From the NCBI GenBank assembly GCA_052144935.1, contig JBKQPR010000339.1:23189-87188 (forward strand): a DNA stretch of 64,000 nucleotides. The letters are read 5' to 3'. The position numbers and the translations under genes are program-made. Below the pieces are notes generated by a model. The model ran no database searches. It was given only the letters and a program-made list of their open reading frames with translations, and had not been told where the DNA came from. Positions 32,428 through 42,433 of this stretch are shown in pieces. How positions within the stretch are numbered: the stretch's first letter is position 1; each line of letters starts with the position of its first letter. This DNA is from JOPF133 sp052144935. Lineage in GTDB: Bacteria > Acidobacteriota > Terriglobia > Bryobacterales > Bryobacteraceae.

Positions 32428-34661
32428 AAAACATGGCGGACAACGAATTCCTTTCTAAACTACCGGTGCTGGTCGAGGACTCACTCGGGCGCAACCTTCC
32501 GGTGAGCATGGGGGTCTATCACACACCCAATCTCGTGCCGGAGATCGAAGCCGGGCCTGAGGCGGTGCCGCTTTCACATTACCTCTGGATCCTCAAGCGG
32601 AACTGGTGGAAGATCATGCTGTTCGTGGTGTGCTCGGTAGCCGGCACCCTGGCGCTGTCCAGCCGCCTGGTGCCGATGTATGAATCCACCGCGACTGTGG
32701 ACATCGATCGGCAAATGCCCAGCGGCGTCATCGGACAGGAATCGATGCGCACCATGGCTAACGACTCCGATCAGTTTCTGGCCACCCAGGCGAAGCTCAT
32801 CCAGTCGGATTCCGTGCTGCGGCCCGTCGCGGAGCAGTACCAGTTGACGCGCTTCGATTCCGACCTGAAGGACGCCAATCAGGGGAAGACTGGCCTGGAA
32901 GATGCGCCCGTCTTGCTGACCAAACTGAAGATCACGCGCCCCCCCAATACATACCTGCTGTTGATCGGCTATCGCTCAACCAATCCGCGGCTGGCAGCCG
33001 ACGTCGCCAATGCCATCGCCCGATCCTACCTGGAACATGCCTATACCATCCGCTTCAAGTCGTCCGCCAGTTTGTCGGCATTCATGGAAAAACAACTGGA
33101 AGAACTGAAGGCCAAAATGGAGCAGTCCAGCGCGGCGCTGGCGCAGTTTGAACGCGAACTCAACGTGATCAGCCCCGAAGAGAAGACCAGCATCCTTACC
33201 GCACGCCTGCTCCAGTTGAACACGGAGTACACCAACGCCCAGGCCGATCGGGTCCGCAAAGAAGCGGCTTACCGGTCCGTGTCCGGTGGTTCTCTCGAAG
33301 CTGCCCAGGTATCCAGCCAGGGGGAGTCTCTCAAGAAGCTATCGGACCGCATCGACGAGGAGCAGCAGAAGTTCGCCGAGGTCAAGGCTCACTTTGGCCC
33401 CAATCACCCGGAGTACCGGAAAGCCGCCGTGCAAGTCGCGGAACTGCAGCGGGAGCTGACTATGGCCGAGGAAAACATCCGGAACCGGGTGGAAGTGGAA
33501 TTCCGCGAGGCGGGCAATCGGGAGTCGATGCTGTCCAAAGCCGTGACCGAAACGAAAGCGGAGTTTGACCGGCTGAATGCTCGCTCCTTCGAATACCAGT
33601 CGCTAAAACGGGAAGCCGAGGCCGACAAGGGCCTCTACGAGGAATTGGTTCGGAAGATCAAAGAAGCCACCATCAATGCCGGATTTCAGAATAGCTCGAT
33701 CCGCATCGCCGACCTGGCCCGCCCGGCCAGTAAGCCTGTATTTCCGAACGTCAAGCTGAATGCTCTGCTTGCGTTGCTCTTCTCGATGTTGCTGTCGGTG
33801 GCGGTTGCCATCGTGGCGGACATTCTGAACAATGCCGTGCGCGATCCGGAGCAGATTGCGCGCACGCTTTCGACCGAAGTAATCGGGTCGCTGCCGGCGG
33901 TGAAAGAGTGGCAGGGCCGGGCGATCGCGGCCGGCGCGCCGAACACTGCGCTGGTCCCCAGGAATTCTTCCACGCATTCCGGCATGAGCACGTTCCAGGA
34001 AGCCATCCGGACCTTGCGAAACTCCATCTTGCTGACCGACTTCGACCGCCGCATTCGCACTCTGATGGTCACCAGCGCCGGGCCTGCGGAAGGCAAGTCC
34101 ACCACCGCCGCGCATCTGGCCCTGGCGCATGCCCAGCAGGGGCGCCGCACTCTTCTCATCGACGGCGACTTGCGGCGGCCCAGCATTCACCGGCGGTTCG
34201 AGGTTGCCAGCACTCCGGGCCTGTCGAACGTGCTCACCTCGGGCACCCCGTGGCGCAGCGTGATCGTTCGCCGGGAAGGCTTGCCCACCTTGGACATTCT
34301 ACCGGCCGGCCCGCCTTCCCGCCGCGCAGCCGACCTGGTAGGAGCGGAACTGACTGCGCTGCTCGAAAGCGCCTCCGCCGAATATGACCTAGTAGTTCTG
34401 GATTCTCCGCCGCTGTTGGGCTTCCCGGAACCCTTGCAAATGGCTGCCTCGGTAGATGGCGTGCTGGTGGTCGCGGTCGCAGGCCGTACCAATCGCAAGG
34501 CGCTCAGCTCGGCCGTGAGCACTCTCAAGAGGTTGAGAGCCACCATCGTGGGCGTGGTCCTCAACGAAGTCCGCGCCGACAGCAGCGAAAGTTATTACTA
34601 CTACCACTATCATCCCAAGTACTACAGACACTACCGCACCGAAGTGGAGACGGAAGGATGA
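32424..34661 (+). CDS. Wzc-like polysaccharide co-polymerase and tyrosine autokinase
   Basis: Protein of 745 residues. An N-terminal Wzz domain has a first membrane helix near residues 60-80 (KIMLFVVCSVAGTLALSSRL) and a long periplasmic coiled coil (residues ~200-400). A second helix (LLALLFSMLLSVAVAIVADI) precedes a BY-kinase: Walker A SAGPAEGKSTTAAHLAL, Walker A' LLIDGDLRRPSIHRRF, Walker B LVVLDSPP. A C-terminal tyrosine cluster (SYYYYHYHPKYYRHY) is the expected autophosphorylation tail. It sets chain length and couples synthesis to export. The start is GTG 32424 overlapping the previous stop, or ATG 32433. Confidence 0.92.
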   Translation: MKNMADNEFLSKLPVLVEDSLGRNLPVSMGVYHTPNLVPEIEAGPEAVPLSHYLWILKRNWWKIMLFVVCSVAGTLALSSRLVPMYESTATVDIDRQMPSGVIGQESMRTMANDSDQFLATQAKLIQSDSVLRPVAEQYQLTRFDSDLKDANQGKTGLEDAPVLLTKLKITRPPNTYLLLIGYRSTNPRLAADVANAIARSYLEHAYTIRFKSSASLSAFMEKQLEELKAKMEQSSAALAQFERELNVISPEEKTSILTARLLQLNTEYTNAQADRVRKEAAYRSVSGGSLEAAQVSSQGESLKKLSDRIDEEQQKFAEVKAHFGPNHPEYRKAAVQVAELQRELTMAEENIRNRVEVEFREAGNRESMLSKAVTETKAEFDRLNARSFEYQSLKREAEADKGLYEELVRKIKEATINAGFQNSSIRIADLARPASKPVFPNVKLNALLALLFSMLLSVAVAIVADILNNAVRDPEQIARTLSTEVIGSLPAVKEWQGRAIAAGAPNTALVPRNSSTHSGMSTFQEAIRTLRNSILLTDFDRRIRTLMVTSAGPAEGKSTTAAHLALAHAQQGRRTLLIDGDLRRPSIHRRFEVASTPGLSNVLTSGTPWRSVIVRREGLPTLDILPAGPPSRRAADLVGAELTALLESASAEYDLVVLDSPPLLGFPEPLQMAASVDGVLVVAVAGRTNRKALSSAVSTLKRLRATIVGVVLNEVRADSSESYYYYHYHPKYYRHYRTEVETEG

Positions 34662-34700
34662 TGCGGCTGCTCTGCGGGCAAATCGGCTGGGGCTAAATCC

Positions 34701-36071
34701 ATGGAGCACGCCATCCCATTCCACGATTCCGGCTCGGCGGCCGCTATCCCTGTGGGTGCCACAAACGCCCACGGGGAGCTGCGGGCCCACCTTCTCAGAC
34801 TGCGCCGATCCCGCCTCGCGCGCAGCGTTGCCTGGAGCGTGATCGGCAGCGGCTTCGCACAGGGCGGGTCTTTTCTCAGCTCCCTTGTCCTGGCCCGCGT
34901 CCTCGGCAGAGAGTCCTTCGGACAATTCGCGCTGATCCAAAGCACGGTGGCCGCTTTCACTTGCCTGGCCAGCCTGGGTCTCGGGCTGACCGCCACGAAG
35001 TACATCTCCGAGTATCGCGTCAGCCAGCCGGAGAAGATCGGCAAGCTGCTGGGCCTCTCCTCGATGTTGGTGGTGCTGGCCGGCGTGTGTTTCTCCATCG
35101 CCCTGGCCGTGTGCGCCCCGATGCTGGCAGTGCGAGCGGACCATGCCGGCCTCACCGCTGGTCTCCGGCTCGGCACGATTTGTGTTTTCTTCCTGACTCT
35201 GACTGGTTACCAGCTCGGCATACTTGCCGGCTTCGAGAATTTCCGGAGTATTGCCCGGATCGGCATCGTCTGCGGCTTGGCCAGCCCGCTTCTGAGCTGG
35301 TGGGGCGCGGTCAGGTTCGGGATGCCGGGCGCGGTGGTGGCGCAGTGTGCCGGCGCGCTTCTGCTCTGGTCCCTGTACGAGATTGCGGTGAGGACCGAAT
35401 GCCGCGAGAGGGGTCTCGCCGTCGAATACCGCGGCGCCTGGGAGCAGCGTTCGATGTTGACCCGCGTTTCCATCCCCGCGGCCGTCTGCGGAATGGTAGG
35501 CTCCCTGGCGATCTGGGGATCGAACGCCATCCTCGTCAGAGCTTGCGGGTATGGCGAACTGGCCCTTTTTACGGCGGCTGGCAATCTGCGTTCCGTAGTC
35601 ATGTTCCTGCCTGCGCTGATCTTCAAGGTCGCTTCGCCGCGCTTGAATCATATGTTGGCCGCGGGCGATCTCCTCCGATACAGCCGCGCCCTCTGGGGGG
35701 CGGTGGCCGTGAACGGCGGTTTGGCACTCTTCGGCGCGTCGCTGGCTTTCCTCGGAGGGCACCGTTTTGTGCGTTTGTTTGGAAAGGAGTTCACCGGCTC
35801 GAACGTACTGCTCGCGTTGATTCTCAGCTCGGTTGCAATTGAAGTGATTGCCAATAATCTCTACCTGGCGCTTTTCGCGGGCAGCCGGTTCTGGCGGCAG
35901 CTCGCCATTATGAGCCTGTGGACGGCTCTTCTGCTGGCCGGTTCGGCTTTCGCCGCTCCGCGTTATGGCGCCGCCGGCCTCGCGAGCGCTTACCTGGGCG
36001 CTTGGTCGGTAGCGGCGGCGATCTATGCGGCCGACGCGTACAGGCAAACTCGCGCACGGGAGCGCTCATGA
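34701..36071 (+). CDS. Oligosaccharide flippase (Wzx-like)
   Basis: Protein of 456 residues with 12-14 membrane helices of the MVF/MATE-type polysaccharide flippase fold. It opens with SRLARSVAWSVIGSGFAQGG and FLSSLVLARVLGRESFGQFA, the usual PST-family start. It moves the undecaprenyl-linked repeat unit across the cytoplasmic membrane. It begins 39 bases after the Wzc-like gene and overlaps the next glycosyltransferase by ATGA, so it is co-expressed with the polymerisation machinery. Confidence 0.88.
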   Translation: MEHAIPFHDSGSAAAIPVGATNAHGELRAHLLRLRRSRLARSVAWSVIGSGFAQGGSFLSSLVLARVLGRESFGQFALIQSTVAAFTCLASLGLGLTATKYISEYRVSQPEKIGKLLGLSSMLVVLAGVCFSIALAVCAPMLAVRADHAGLTAGLRLGTICVFFLTLTGYQLGILAGFENFRSIARIGIVCGLASPLLSWWGAVRFGMPGAVVAQCAGALLLWSLYEIAVRTECRERGLAVEYRGAWEQRSMLTRVSIPAAVCGMVGSLAIWGSNAILVRACGYGELALFTAAGNLRSVVMFLPALIFKVASPRLNHMLAAGDLLRYSRALWGAVAVNGGLALFGASLAFLGGHRFVRLFGKEFTGSNVLLALILSSVAIEVIANNLYLALFAGSRFWRQLAIMSLWTALLLAGSAFAAPRYGAAGLASAYLGAWSVAAAIYAADAYRQTRARERS

Positions 36072-37078
36072 CCACCACACCTTACTTCAGCATCGTGATG
36101 CCCGTTTTCAATCGTCCCGTAGCCGTACACCGCGCCATCGATAGCTGCCTGGAGCAGGATTTCGACGCCTTCGAGGTTGTGGTGGTTGACGACGGCTCTC
36201 GCGATAGGACGGTAGAAGCCATCGCCGAATACTCAGATCCCCGCGTCCGCCTGATCCTCCACCCCACCAACCGGGGCCTCTGTGCTGCTCGTAAGAGCGG
36301 AGTGCGCGCGTCCCGGGGCGAGTGGGTCATCTTTCTCGACAGCGACGATGAAATGCTGCCGGGCTGCCTCTCGCGTATCTACCAGCATCTCGTGGCGGCC
36401 GGCGATCGAGTGGACCGTTTCGGATTCCAATACGTTTACGACGACGGCCGGGTGACCCCTTCTCCGATGCCCCCCGAACCAGTCGTCGGATATGCCGAGT
36501 GGGTGCGCTGGATCGATCGGGCCTTATTGACCGACGCCCTGTGGGTAACGCGCCGCGGTTGCTTCGTCGGCTGCCCTCTGCCCGAAAGTTTCGCGCCGGA
36601 TTTTTCCTATTTCCTGGATTTCGCCAAACGCTTCACATCCCGCATGGTCCCGGTCACCCTGGCGCTTATTCACACCGATTGCCTGGACCGTCTAAGCTAC
36701 CTGATTCCCCCCGCCGACCCCGAAATGGTGAAACGCAAGGCTCGCGACGAGGCGGCCGACTGGCGGTACGTGTTGGCCGAGCACGGAGACGCTCTGCGGA
36801 GGCTGGCGCCTGGGCGGTATGAGGCGGTCCTGCGCAACGCGGCTCTCTCGAACCTGTTGGCGGGGGATCGGGGCCGTGCAGTTGAAGCCAGTCTGTCGGG
36901 TTTGCGGCTCCGCCCATCGTCGCTATACGCCTGGATAACGTTTTTGCTCGTCCTGGCGGGACCTCGCGCAGCACTTCTTCTCACCCGGATTCGCTCCGAA
37001 CGCCGCCGCGGGTCGAACCGCGCCGGAGCATCGCGCCTACCCCGGGCGGACCTTTCCCAATCGGCGGTCCACACGTGA
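36068..37078 (+). CDS. GT2 glycosyltransferase
   Basis: Protein of 336 residues with a GT-A fold: FSIVMPVFNRPVAVHRAIDS, VVVVDDGSRDRT and the metal-binding DSDDE in EWVIFLDSDDEMLPG. It would add a sugar to the growing lipid-linked repeat unit at the inner face of the membrane. The C-terminal ~80 residues are helical and Arg-rich, with a short hydrophobic stretch (SLYAWITFLLVLAG). The ATG overlaps the flippase stop. Donor sugar unknown. Confidence 0.88.
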   Translation: MTTTPYFSIVMPVFNRPVAVHRAIDSCLEQDFDAFEVVVVDDGSRDRTVEAIAEYSDPRVRLILHPTNRGLCAARKSGVRASRGEWVIFLDSDDEMLPGCLSRIYQHLVAAGDRVDRFGFQYVYDDGRVTPSPMPPEPVVGYAEWVRWIDRALLTDALWVTRRGCFVGCPLPESFAPDFSYFLDFAKRFTSRMVPVTLALIHTDCLDRLSYLIPPADPEMVKRKARDEAADWRYVLAEHGDALRRLAPGRYEAVLRNAALSNLLAGDRGRAVEASLSGLRLRPSSLYAWITFLLVLAGPRAALLLTRIRSERRRGSNRAGASRLPRADLSQSAVHT

Positions 37079-37102
37079 AGCGTTCGACAAGGAGAATGCT
37101 CT

Positions 37103-37765
37103 ATGTGGCAAGTTAAGGAATTCGGTCTGGCAGGTTTGAAGAACTACCCGCGCCTGGTGACCGCGAAGGTGCGTCGCCCGAGTTGCTTTGTCGGCTCTCC
37201 TCCAGTAGGCGACAGAGTCATTTTGGGACACGGCCACTATGTCGTGCGGGGCGGGCAATTCTCGAACGGAGTGCGGCTCGGCGACTTCTGCTACGTCAAT
37301 TGCGGCGTCATCCTCTGTTCGCGAGAACTTGTCCGATTCCTATCCACTGGCCCTCACGCCACCATGGGACCGCAGGAGCATCCCACCAGCTCTCTTTCTA
37401 CTTTGACCAAGTTGAATGCGCCGGACAATCCGTTCGGCCAGCCATCCCAATGGAATTATTGTCCCGATCTACCACGGATCGGGAGCAGCGTCCGGATCGG
37501 CGCCTTTGCGTTGGTACGGCAGGGAGTGCGAATCGGGCACGGCGCGGTCATGGACGACGGCGCCATCGTCACCCACGACGTTCCGCCTTACGGAATCGTC
37601 GCCGGGGTTCCCGCCAAGGTGATCCGGTTTCGATTCGCAGCGGATCTCGTGGCCGAGCTTCCGGAACTTCGCTGGTGGGAGCGGACCACAGACGAATTGG
37701 CGGCAGATCCGCGGCGCCTCCAGATGCCTTGGAAGGGCGCGGCCTGCCGTGAGGTGGGGCGATGA
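37103..37765 (+). CDS. Hexapeptide-repeat O-acetyltransferase
   Basis: Protein of 220 residues of the left-handed beta-helix acetyltransferase family (LbH, CatB/NodL-like). Repeats such as RIGAFALVRQGVRIGHGAVM and the closing VPPYGIVAGVPAKVIRFRF are diagnostic. It probably O-acetylates a sugar of the exopolysaccharide using acetyl-CoA. AAGGAG at 37089-37094 lies eight bases before ATG 37103. Its stop overlaps the next start (ATGA). Confidence 0.85.
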   Translation: MWQVKEFGLAGLKNYPRLVTAKVRRPSCFVGSPPVGDRVILGHGHYVVRGGQFSNGVRLGDFCYVNCGVILCSRELVRFLSTGPHATMGPQEHPTSSLSTLTKLNAPDNPFGQPSQWNYCPDLPRIGSSVRIGAFALVRQGVRIGHGAVMDDGAIVTHDVPPYGIVAGVPAKVIRFRFAADLVAELPELRWWERTTDELAADPRRLQMPWKGAACREVGR

Positions 37766-38889
37766 GCGGGCGGCCCAGACGCGTGGTGCATGTGGTCCGC
37801 GCGATGAATCGCGGTGGAGTCGAAACCTGGCTCATGCACGTCTTGCGCACCCTCGACCCGCGTGTGTTGCAAATGGACTTTCTGGTCCATACAGACAATC
37901 CGTCGGCTTATGACCAGGAGATCCTTGGCCGCGGGTCCCGCTTGATCCCGTGCACCGTCTCCCACCGCTCGCCGGCTTATGGACCAGTCGTGCGATCCCT
38001 GCTGCGGCAGTTTGGCCCATACGATGCCATACACAGTCACGTCCAGCACTTCAGCGGATATCTGCTGAGGCTGACCCGCAGCTTGGACGTGCCGGTGCGA
38101 ATTGCCCATAGTCACTGCGACTATTCCGACCGGGATTCCAGCGCGGGCTGGCTGCGGCGCCGGTACATTCAGTTCTCGAGAACCTGGTTCGACCGCTACG
38201 CGACCCACTGGCTCGCCGCCAGCCAAGTCGCCGGACGTGCGCTTTTCGGCGCCCGGTGGGGAGTGGACCCGCGATCCCAAGTGCTGCACTGCGGCATCGA
38301 TCTTCAACCCTTCCGCCGGCTGGAGGCGCGGGAGGAGGTTCGAACCAGCCTGGCGATTGGCGCCGATGAAGTGGTCATCGGCCACGTGGGCCGATTGGAC
38401 GCCCCCAAGAATCACGCCTTCCTTGTGGAAGTCGCCGCCGAAGCCGCCCGCCGGTTGCCCCGTCTGCGGCTGCTTCTTGTCGGCGAAGGCCCCGCCCGGC
38501 CGTTCGTCGAGGAGCGGGTGCGCGCGCTCGGCATGGCCTCGCGGACGATGTTCCTGGGCTCCCGCGCGGATGTCCCGCGCCTGCTTTCGGCGATGGATGC
38601 GTTTTTGTTTCCTTCCCTTTGGGAGGGTCTGGGTCTCGCCGTGATCGAAGCGCAGGCCGCCGGCCTGCCTTGCCTGATTTCCGATTGCGTCCCGGCCGAA
38701 GCGGACGTGGCGCCGGAACTCGTCGATCGCCTGCCGTTGGCAGCCGGCGCGCCGGCCTGGGCGGAGGCGCTGGCTGCCGTCGTCGGCAGACCGCATGCCA
38801 GCCAAGCCGGCGCTCTGGCGTCCGTGGAGAATAGCGATTTCAACATCGAAAGGTCTTTGGGAGGACTCTATGCGCTCTATCGCGCTTGA
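37762..38889 (+). CDS. GT4 glycosyltransferase
   Basis: Protein of 375 residues of GT-B fold: RVVHVVRAMNRGGVETWLMH at the N-terminus, IGHVGRLDAPKNHAFLVEVA and the donor-binding FPSLWEGLGLAVIEAQAAGL with the E-x7-E motif. It is close to the EpsF/WcaL-like group of capsule glycosyltransferases. It overlaps the acetyltransferase by ATGA and the polymerase gene by 20 bases. Confidence 0.88.
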   Translation: MSGRPRRVVHVVRAMNRGGVETWLMHVLRTLDPRVLQMDFLVHTDNPSAYDQEILGRGSRLIPCTVSHRSPAYGPVVRSLLRQFGPYDAIHSHVQHFSGYLLRLTRSLDVPVRIAHSHCDYSDRDSSAGWLRRRYIQFSRTWFDRYATHWLAASQVAGRALFGARWGVDPRSQVLHCGIDLQPFRRLEAREEVRTSLAIGADEVVIGHVGRLDAPKNHAFLVEVAAEAARRLPRLRLLLVGEGPARPFVEERVRALGMASRTMFLGSRADVPRLLSAMDAFLFPSLWEGLGLAVIEAQAAGLPCLISDCVPAEADVAPELVDRLPLAAGAPAWAEALAAVVGRPHASQAGALASVENSDFNIERSLGGLYALYRA

Positions 38890-40348
38890 TCCCGTTCTGC
38901 CGGGCCCGGTCGAAAGCTTCGTGATGTCCGGCCAGATCAGCCGTTCCAAGGCCATCCTGATACTGCATATCATCTTGACTAGCATCGTCGCCGGGGCCGG
39001 CGTACTTTTTCCAGTGGTGCAACTCGATCCGGAGCGGCTGGTGTATCCGGCGTGCCTCCTGGTCACGGGGTCCTTCGTCTGGATTCTCTGGAGTTGGTAC
39101 GCCCTTCGCAAGACCCTGTTCGAGCCGTACTCGTTATTCGTCATCGCGGCCGGTCTGTTCAATGCAGGCCAGGCGCTGCTCGAGCTCTTTGGGATGAACT
39201 CTGGCGGAATTCTGCAAGGCGAAGTGCAGACGGATATTCTGACCAAGGCGCTGTTCCTGGTGGCCGTCAGCATGTTGTGTCTTCACACTGGCGCGTTGCT
39301 CGCGTTGAGCCGCAAATCGCGGGGCAAACCGATCGAGGACTCCAGCCCCACCCGGGACAGGGCGGCGCGGTTGGTGGGATGGCTGCTTCTGGCGATTGCC
39401 TTTGTCCCCACGCTGAACCTTTTGAGGGGATCCTTTGACCTGGTCCTGGATTACGGATACATGGGTCTTTACACGCACCGTATCGCAGCGCTAGTGTCGT
39501 TTGCCCTTTCCGGCTTTCTGATGCCAGGCACGATCTTCCTGCTGGCCGGCTCCAAAAGGAGCCGGTGGACCCAGTTGTTCTGCGTGGCCTTCACGGCCCT
39601 GTATGCCGGCGCCTATCTCTTCCTGGGTTCGCGGGGTGCCGCCGCCATCACCTGCGTGGCCGTCGTCTGGGTGTTTGAGAGCGGCATCCGCCGCATTCCA
39701 AGATCCCTGATTTGGATTTTCACCGTCGCGGCGGTCCTGGTTTTCCCTCTTGTCCGGGAAACTCGCAACATCAGTGGGAAATACAGGCTGTCTTGGGAGA
39801 GCCAGATCGAGAGCCTGAGCAACCTGGAAAATCCAGTCTCCTCTTCCATCTCGGAGATGGGGCATTCGTTGGTGACCGTGACGCATACCCTGGCTCTAGT
39901 GCCGGACATCCGCCCTTTCGATCTCGGCGCCAGCTATTTTTACGCGGCCACGGCGGTGATTCCCAACCTGGGTTGGGAAGTGCATCCCAGCGTGGCCCAC
40001 GGCCTTCTGAGCGATTGGCTGACCTCCACCGTCGATCCGTCGATCTTCTCTTCGGGAGGCGGTCTGGGATTCTCGTTTATCGCCGAATCCTACTTGAACT
40101 TCGGATGGTTCGGCGGCCCGCTGTGGCTGGGTTTCGTGGGGTTCTGCGTAACCTCTTTGTTTCTTACCGCCGATGCGACCGATCCCGCCAAACACGCGCT
40201 AGTCGGCAGTTTTCTCTCCTTCTTCTTCCTGTTCGCGCGCGGGGAGTCGGCGGGCGTTACCCGAGGCCTCGTTTGGTACGCCGTTGTGCCGTACCTGCTG
40301 GTGACCGCCCTGGCAATGCGCGGCCGCCCTAGAAAGGCTCGTTTATGA
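38870..40348 (+). CDS. Wzy-like O-antigen/exopolysaccharide polymerase
   Basis: Protein of 492 residues with about 12 membrane helices and a large extracytoplasmic loop (around residues 300-400), the layout of Wzy-type polymerases. There is little sequence motif; LGSRGAAAITCVAVVWV and GGLGFSFIAESYLNFGW are the segments most like the oligosaccharide repeat unit polymerase family. The start ATG 38870 follows GGGAGGA and overlaps the previous gene; a later ATG at 38924 is possible. Function rests mainly on topology and its place in the locus. Confidence 0.75.
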   Translation: MRSIALDPVLPGPVESFVMSGQISRSKAILILHIILTSIVAGAGVLFPVVQLDPERLVYPACLLVTGSFVWILWSWYALRKTLFEPYSLFVIAAGLFNAGQALLELFGMNSGGILQGEVQTDILTKALFLVAVSMLCLHTGALLALSRKSRGKPIEDSSPTRDRAARLVGWLLLAIAFVPTLNLLRGSFDLVLDYGYMGLYTHRIAALVSFALSGFLMPGTIFLLAGSKRSRWTQLFCVAFTALYAGAYLFLGSRGAAAITCVAVVWVFESGIRRIPRSLIWIFTVAAVLVFPLVRETRNISGKYRLSWESQIESLSNLENPVSSSISEMGHSLVTVTHTLALVPDIRPFDLGASYFYAATAVIPNLGWEVHPSVAHGLLSDWLTSTVDPSIFSSGGGLGFSFIAESYLNFGWFGGPLWLGFVGFCVTSLFLTADATDPAKHALVGSFLSFFFLFARGESAGVTRGLVWYAVVPYLLVTALAMRGRPRKARL

Positions 40349-41583
40349 ATGTCGTTGTCACCGTTGAGCATCGCTTCTTCCGCACCCCGGATGGCGCCGT
40401 TTGGACCCAGGGACTGCATGCATACCCCTTCTGGAACCACTACCTTTCCGTCTTCGAGGGGGTCAAAGTAGTGGCACGAGTCCGGGATGTACTCCGGCCC
40501 GAACCCGATTGGTGCCAGGCCTCCGGAACCGCAGTAAGGTTCCTGGCGGTGCCTGACTATCTGGGGCCCTGGCAGTATCTGGCAAAGTCCGTTTCCATCC
40601 GCCGCGCGATTCGCGAGTCGGTCGACCCCCGGGACGCCGTCATCATGCGGGTCAGTTCCCATATCGCCGGATGCCTGGAACCGGTTCTGTTTCGCCGCGG
40701 CCAGCCCTATGGGCTGCAAGTGGTAAGCGATCCTTTCGAAATGTACGCGCCGGGGGCGGTGGACTACCGCTTGCGCCCTCTTTTCCGATGGCGCCTGACG
40801 CGGCAGTTGCGCCGCCAGTGCCAACGTGCCGCGGCCGCGGCTTACGTCACCGAGCAGGCTCTACAGTCGCGATATCCGTGCGCCGGCTTCACGGTGGGCT
40901 TTTCGGACGTCGAGATCCCCCCCGAGGCCCTCCGGGACACGCCCAGAGCATTCTCTCGCGCCGCGGACCCGCGGCGGGAATTCCGGCTGGTCACGCTGGC
41001 TTCGCTGGCGCAAATGTACAAGGCCCCGGATGTGTTAATTCGCGCCGTTGCGGAGGGTGTTCAAGCCGGCCTTAATCTCCAACTCCGCATTGCGGGCGAC
41101 GGTAAGCACCGCGCCGCCATGGAGCGCTTGACTGCCGCTCTGGGGCTGGCGGACCGGGTGCATTTCCTTGGGCAGGTGCCGGCCGGTGCGCGGGTGCGTG
41201 AAGAGCTGGATTCCTCCGATCTGTTTCTGCTGCCCTCGCGCGCCGAGGGGCTGCCCCGCGCACTCGTAGAGGCCATGGCACGCTCGCTGCCCTGCATTGG
41301 CTCCACCGTAGGCGGAATTCCGGAATTGCTGGTGTCCGAGGACCTGGTGCCTCCGGGCGACACAGTCAGCCTGGCCCGCAAGCTGATCGAGGTGCTCCGG
41401 GAGCCCAACCGCATGGACGCCATGGCAGCGCGGAATCTCCTCAGAGCCACCGATTTCCGGGACGATCTCCTGGAAGCCCGCCGCCGCGCGTTCTTTCACG
41501 AGGTGCGCCGGGTCACCGCCCGTTGGATCGGAGCATCCGCCAGCGGCCAACGGCTGAAACCGGCGGAAACGGAGGGGTATTGA
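40345..41583 (+). CDS. GT4 glycosyltransferase
   Basis: Protein of 412 residues, GT-B fold. The C-terminal half is a typical glycosyl transferases group 1 domain: RLVTLASLAQMYKAPDVLIR, LRIAGDGKHRAAMERLTA, HFLGQVP and FLLPSRAEGLPRALVEAMAR. The N-terminal acceptor-binding half is divergent (VTVEHRFFRTPDGAVWTQG). It starts by ATGA overlap with the polymerase gene and ends one base before the methyltransferase start. Confidence 0.86.
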   Translation: MNVVVTVEHRFFRTPDGAVWTQGLHAYPFWNHYLSVFEGVKVVARVRDVLRPEPDWCQASGTAVRFLAVPDYLGPWQYLAKSVSIRRAIRESVDPRDAVIMRVSSHIAGCLEPVLFRRGQPYGLQVVSDPFEMYAPGAVDYRLRPLFRWRLTRQLRRQCQRAAAAAYVTEQALQSRYPCAGFTVGFSDVEIPPEALRDTPRAFSRAADPRREFRLVTLASLAQMYKAPDVLIRAVAEGVQAGLNLQLRIAGDGKHRAAMERLTAALGLADRVHFLGQVPAGARVREELDSSDLFLLPSRAEGLPRALVEAMARSLPCIGSTVGGIPELLVSEDLVPPGDTVSLARKLIEVLREPNRMDAMAARNLLRATDFRDDLLEARRRAFFHEVRRVTARWIGASASGQRLKPAETEGY

Positions 41584-41584
41584 T

Positions 41585-42433
41585 ATGGGAACTTCACCAG
41601 TCAATGCTTCCGCCTCCGGTTTCTGGACGTCGCAGCCCCACCGGTCATGGCTGCGCAAATTGATCGACTGGCAGGTGCGCCTGACGCGCCGGTTTGACCG
41701 GCTGCTTCCGGCCGAGTTTCATGTCGACTGCGACCGCGATTTTCTGGACGATTTGTTGCCGCGCTATCTGCAGCCAGGGGCGCTCCTCTACGACGTGGGG
41801 GGCGGCAAGAACCCGGCGATTGGCCGCCAGCTCAAAGCCGAACTGGGACTGAGAACCGTCGGGCTGGACATCGACAGCGCAGAGTTGGCAGCCGCCCCGC
41901 CGGGCCATTACGACGAAACCGTCTGCGCCGATATCGCTTGCTACCGGGGGCGCGGCGACGCTGATCTGGTGATCTGCCAATACCTCCTGGAGCACGTCCG
42001 GGACACCGATCGGGCGATCGCCGTCATATCCGGCATTCTCAAACCCGGCGGACGGGCCCTGATCTACGTACCCTCTCGAAACGCCGTTTACGCGAGGATG
42101 AATCTGATTCTGCCGGAAGGGATGAAACGCCGGATTCTTTTCGGGGTGTTCCCCAAGACGCGAGGGGATCACGGCTTTCCGGCCTACTACGATTGGTGCA
42201 CGCCCGCCGGTTTCGACCGCCTCGGGCGCCGCCATGGCTTGATTCCCGAATTGCGCCGGTTGTACTTCACCAGCGGCTACTTCCGGTTTTGCCTGCCGCT
42301 GCACGCGCTGTGGCGCGTGTGGCTTCTGCTGTTCCGGTGGTGGGCCGGGGCGGAGGCGGCCGAGACCTTCGCGGTGGTTTTCCGAAAGGAGCAATGCGCG
42401 TCATGGAAACGCCGGCCATCGTGTTTGGGATGA
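41585..42433 (+). CDS. Class I SAM-dependent methyltransferase
   Basis: Protein of 282 residues. SAM-binding motif I reads LLYDVGGGKNPAIG, with TVGLDIDSAELAAAP (motif II acidic residue), and DADLVICQYLLEHV and LKPGGRALIYVPSR as motifs IV-V of the Methyltransf_11/23 group. The C-terminal ~70 residues contain a hydrophobic stretch that may touch the membrane. Within this locus it likely methylates a sugar of the repeat unit. The end overlaps the next gene by 40 bases. Confidence 0.82.
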   Translation: MGTSPVNASASGFWTSQPHRSWLRKLIDWQVRLTRRFDRLLPAEFHVDCDRDFLDDLLPRYLQPGALLYDVGGGKNPAIGRQLKAELGLRTVGLDIDSAELAAAPPGHYDETVCADIACYRGRGDADLVICQYLLEHVRDTDRAIAVISGILKPGGRALIYVPSRNAVYARMNLILPEGMKRRILFGVFPKTRGDHGFPAYYDWCTPAGFDRLGRRHGLIPELRRLYFTSGYFRFCLPLHALWRVWLLLFRWWAGAEAAETFAVVFRKEQCASWKRRPSCLG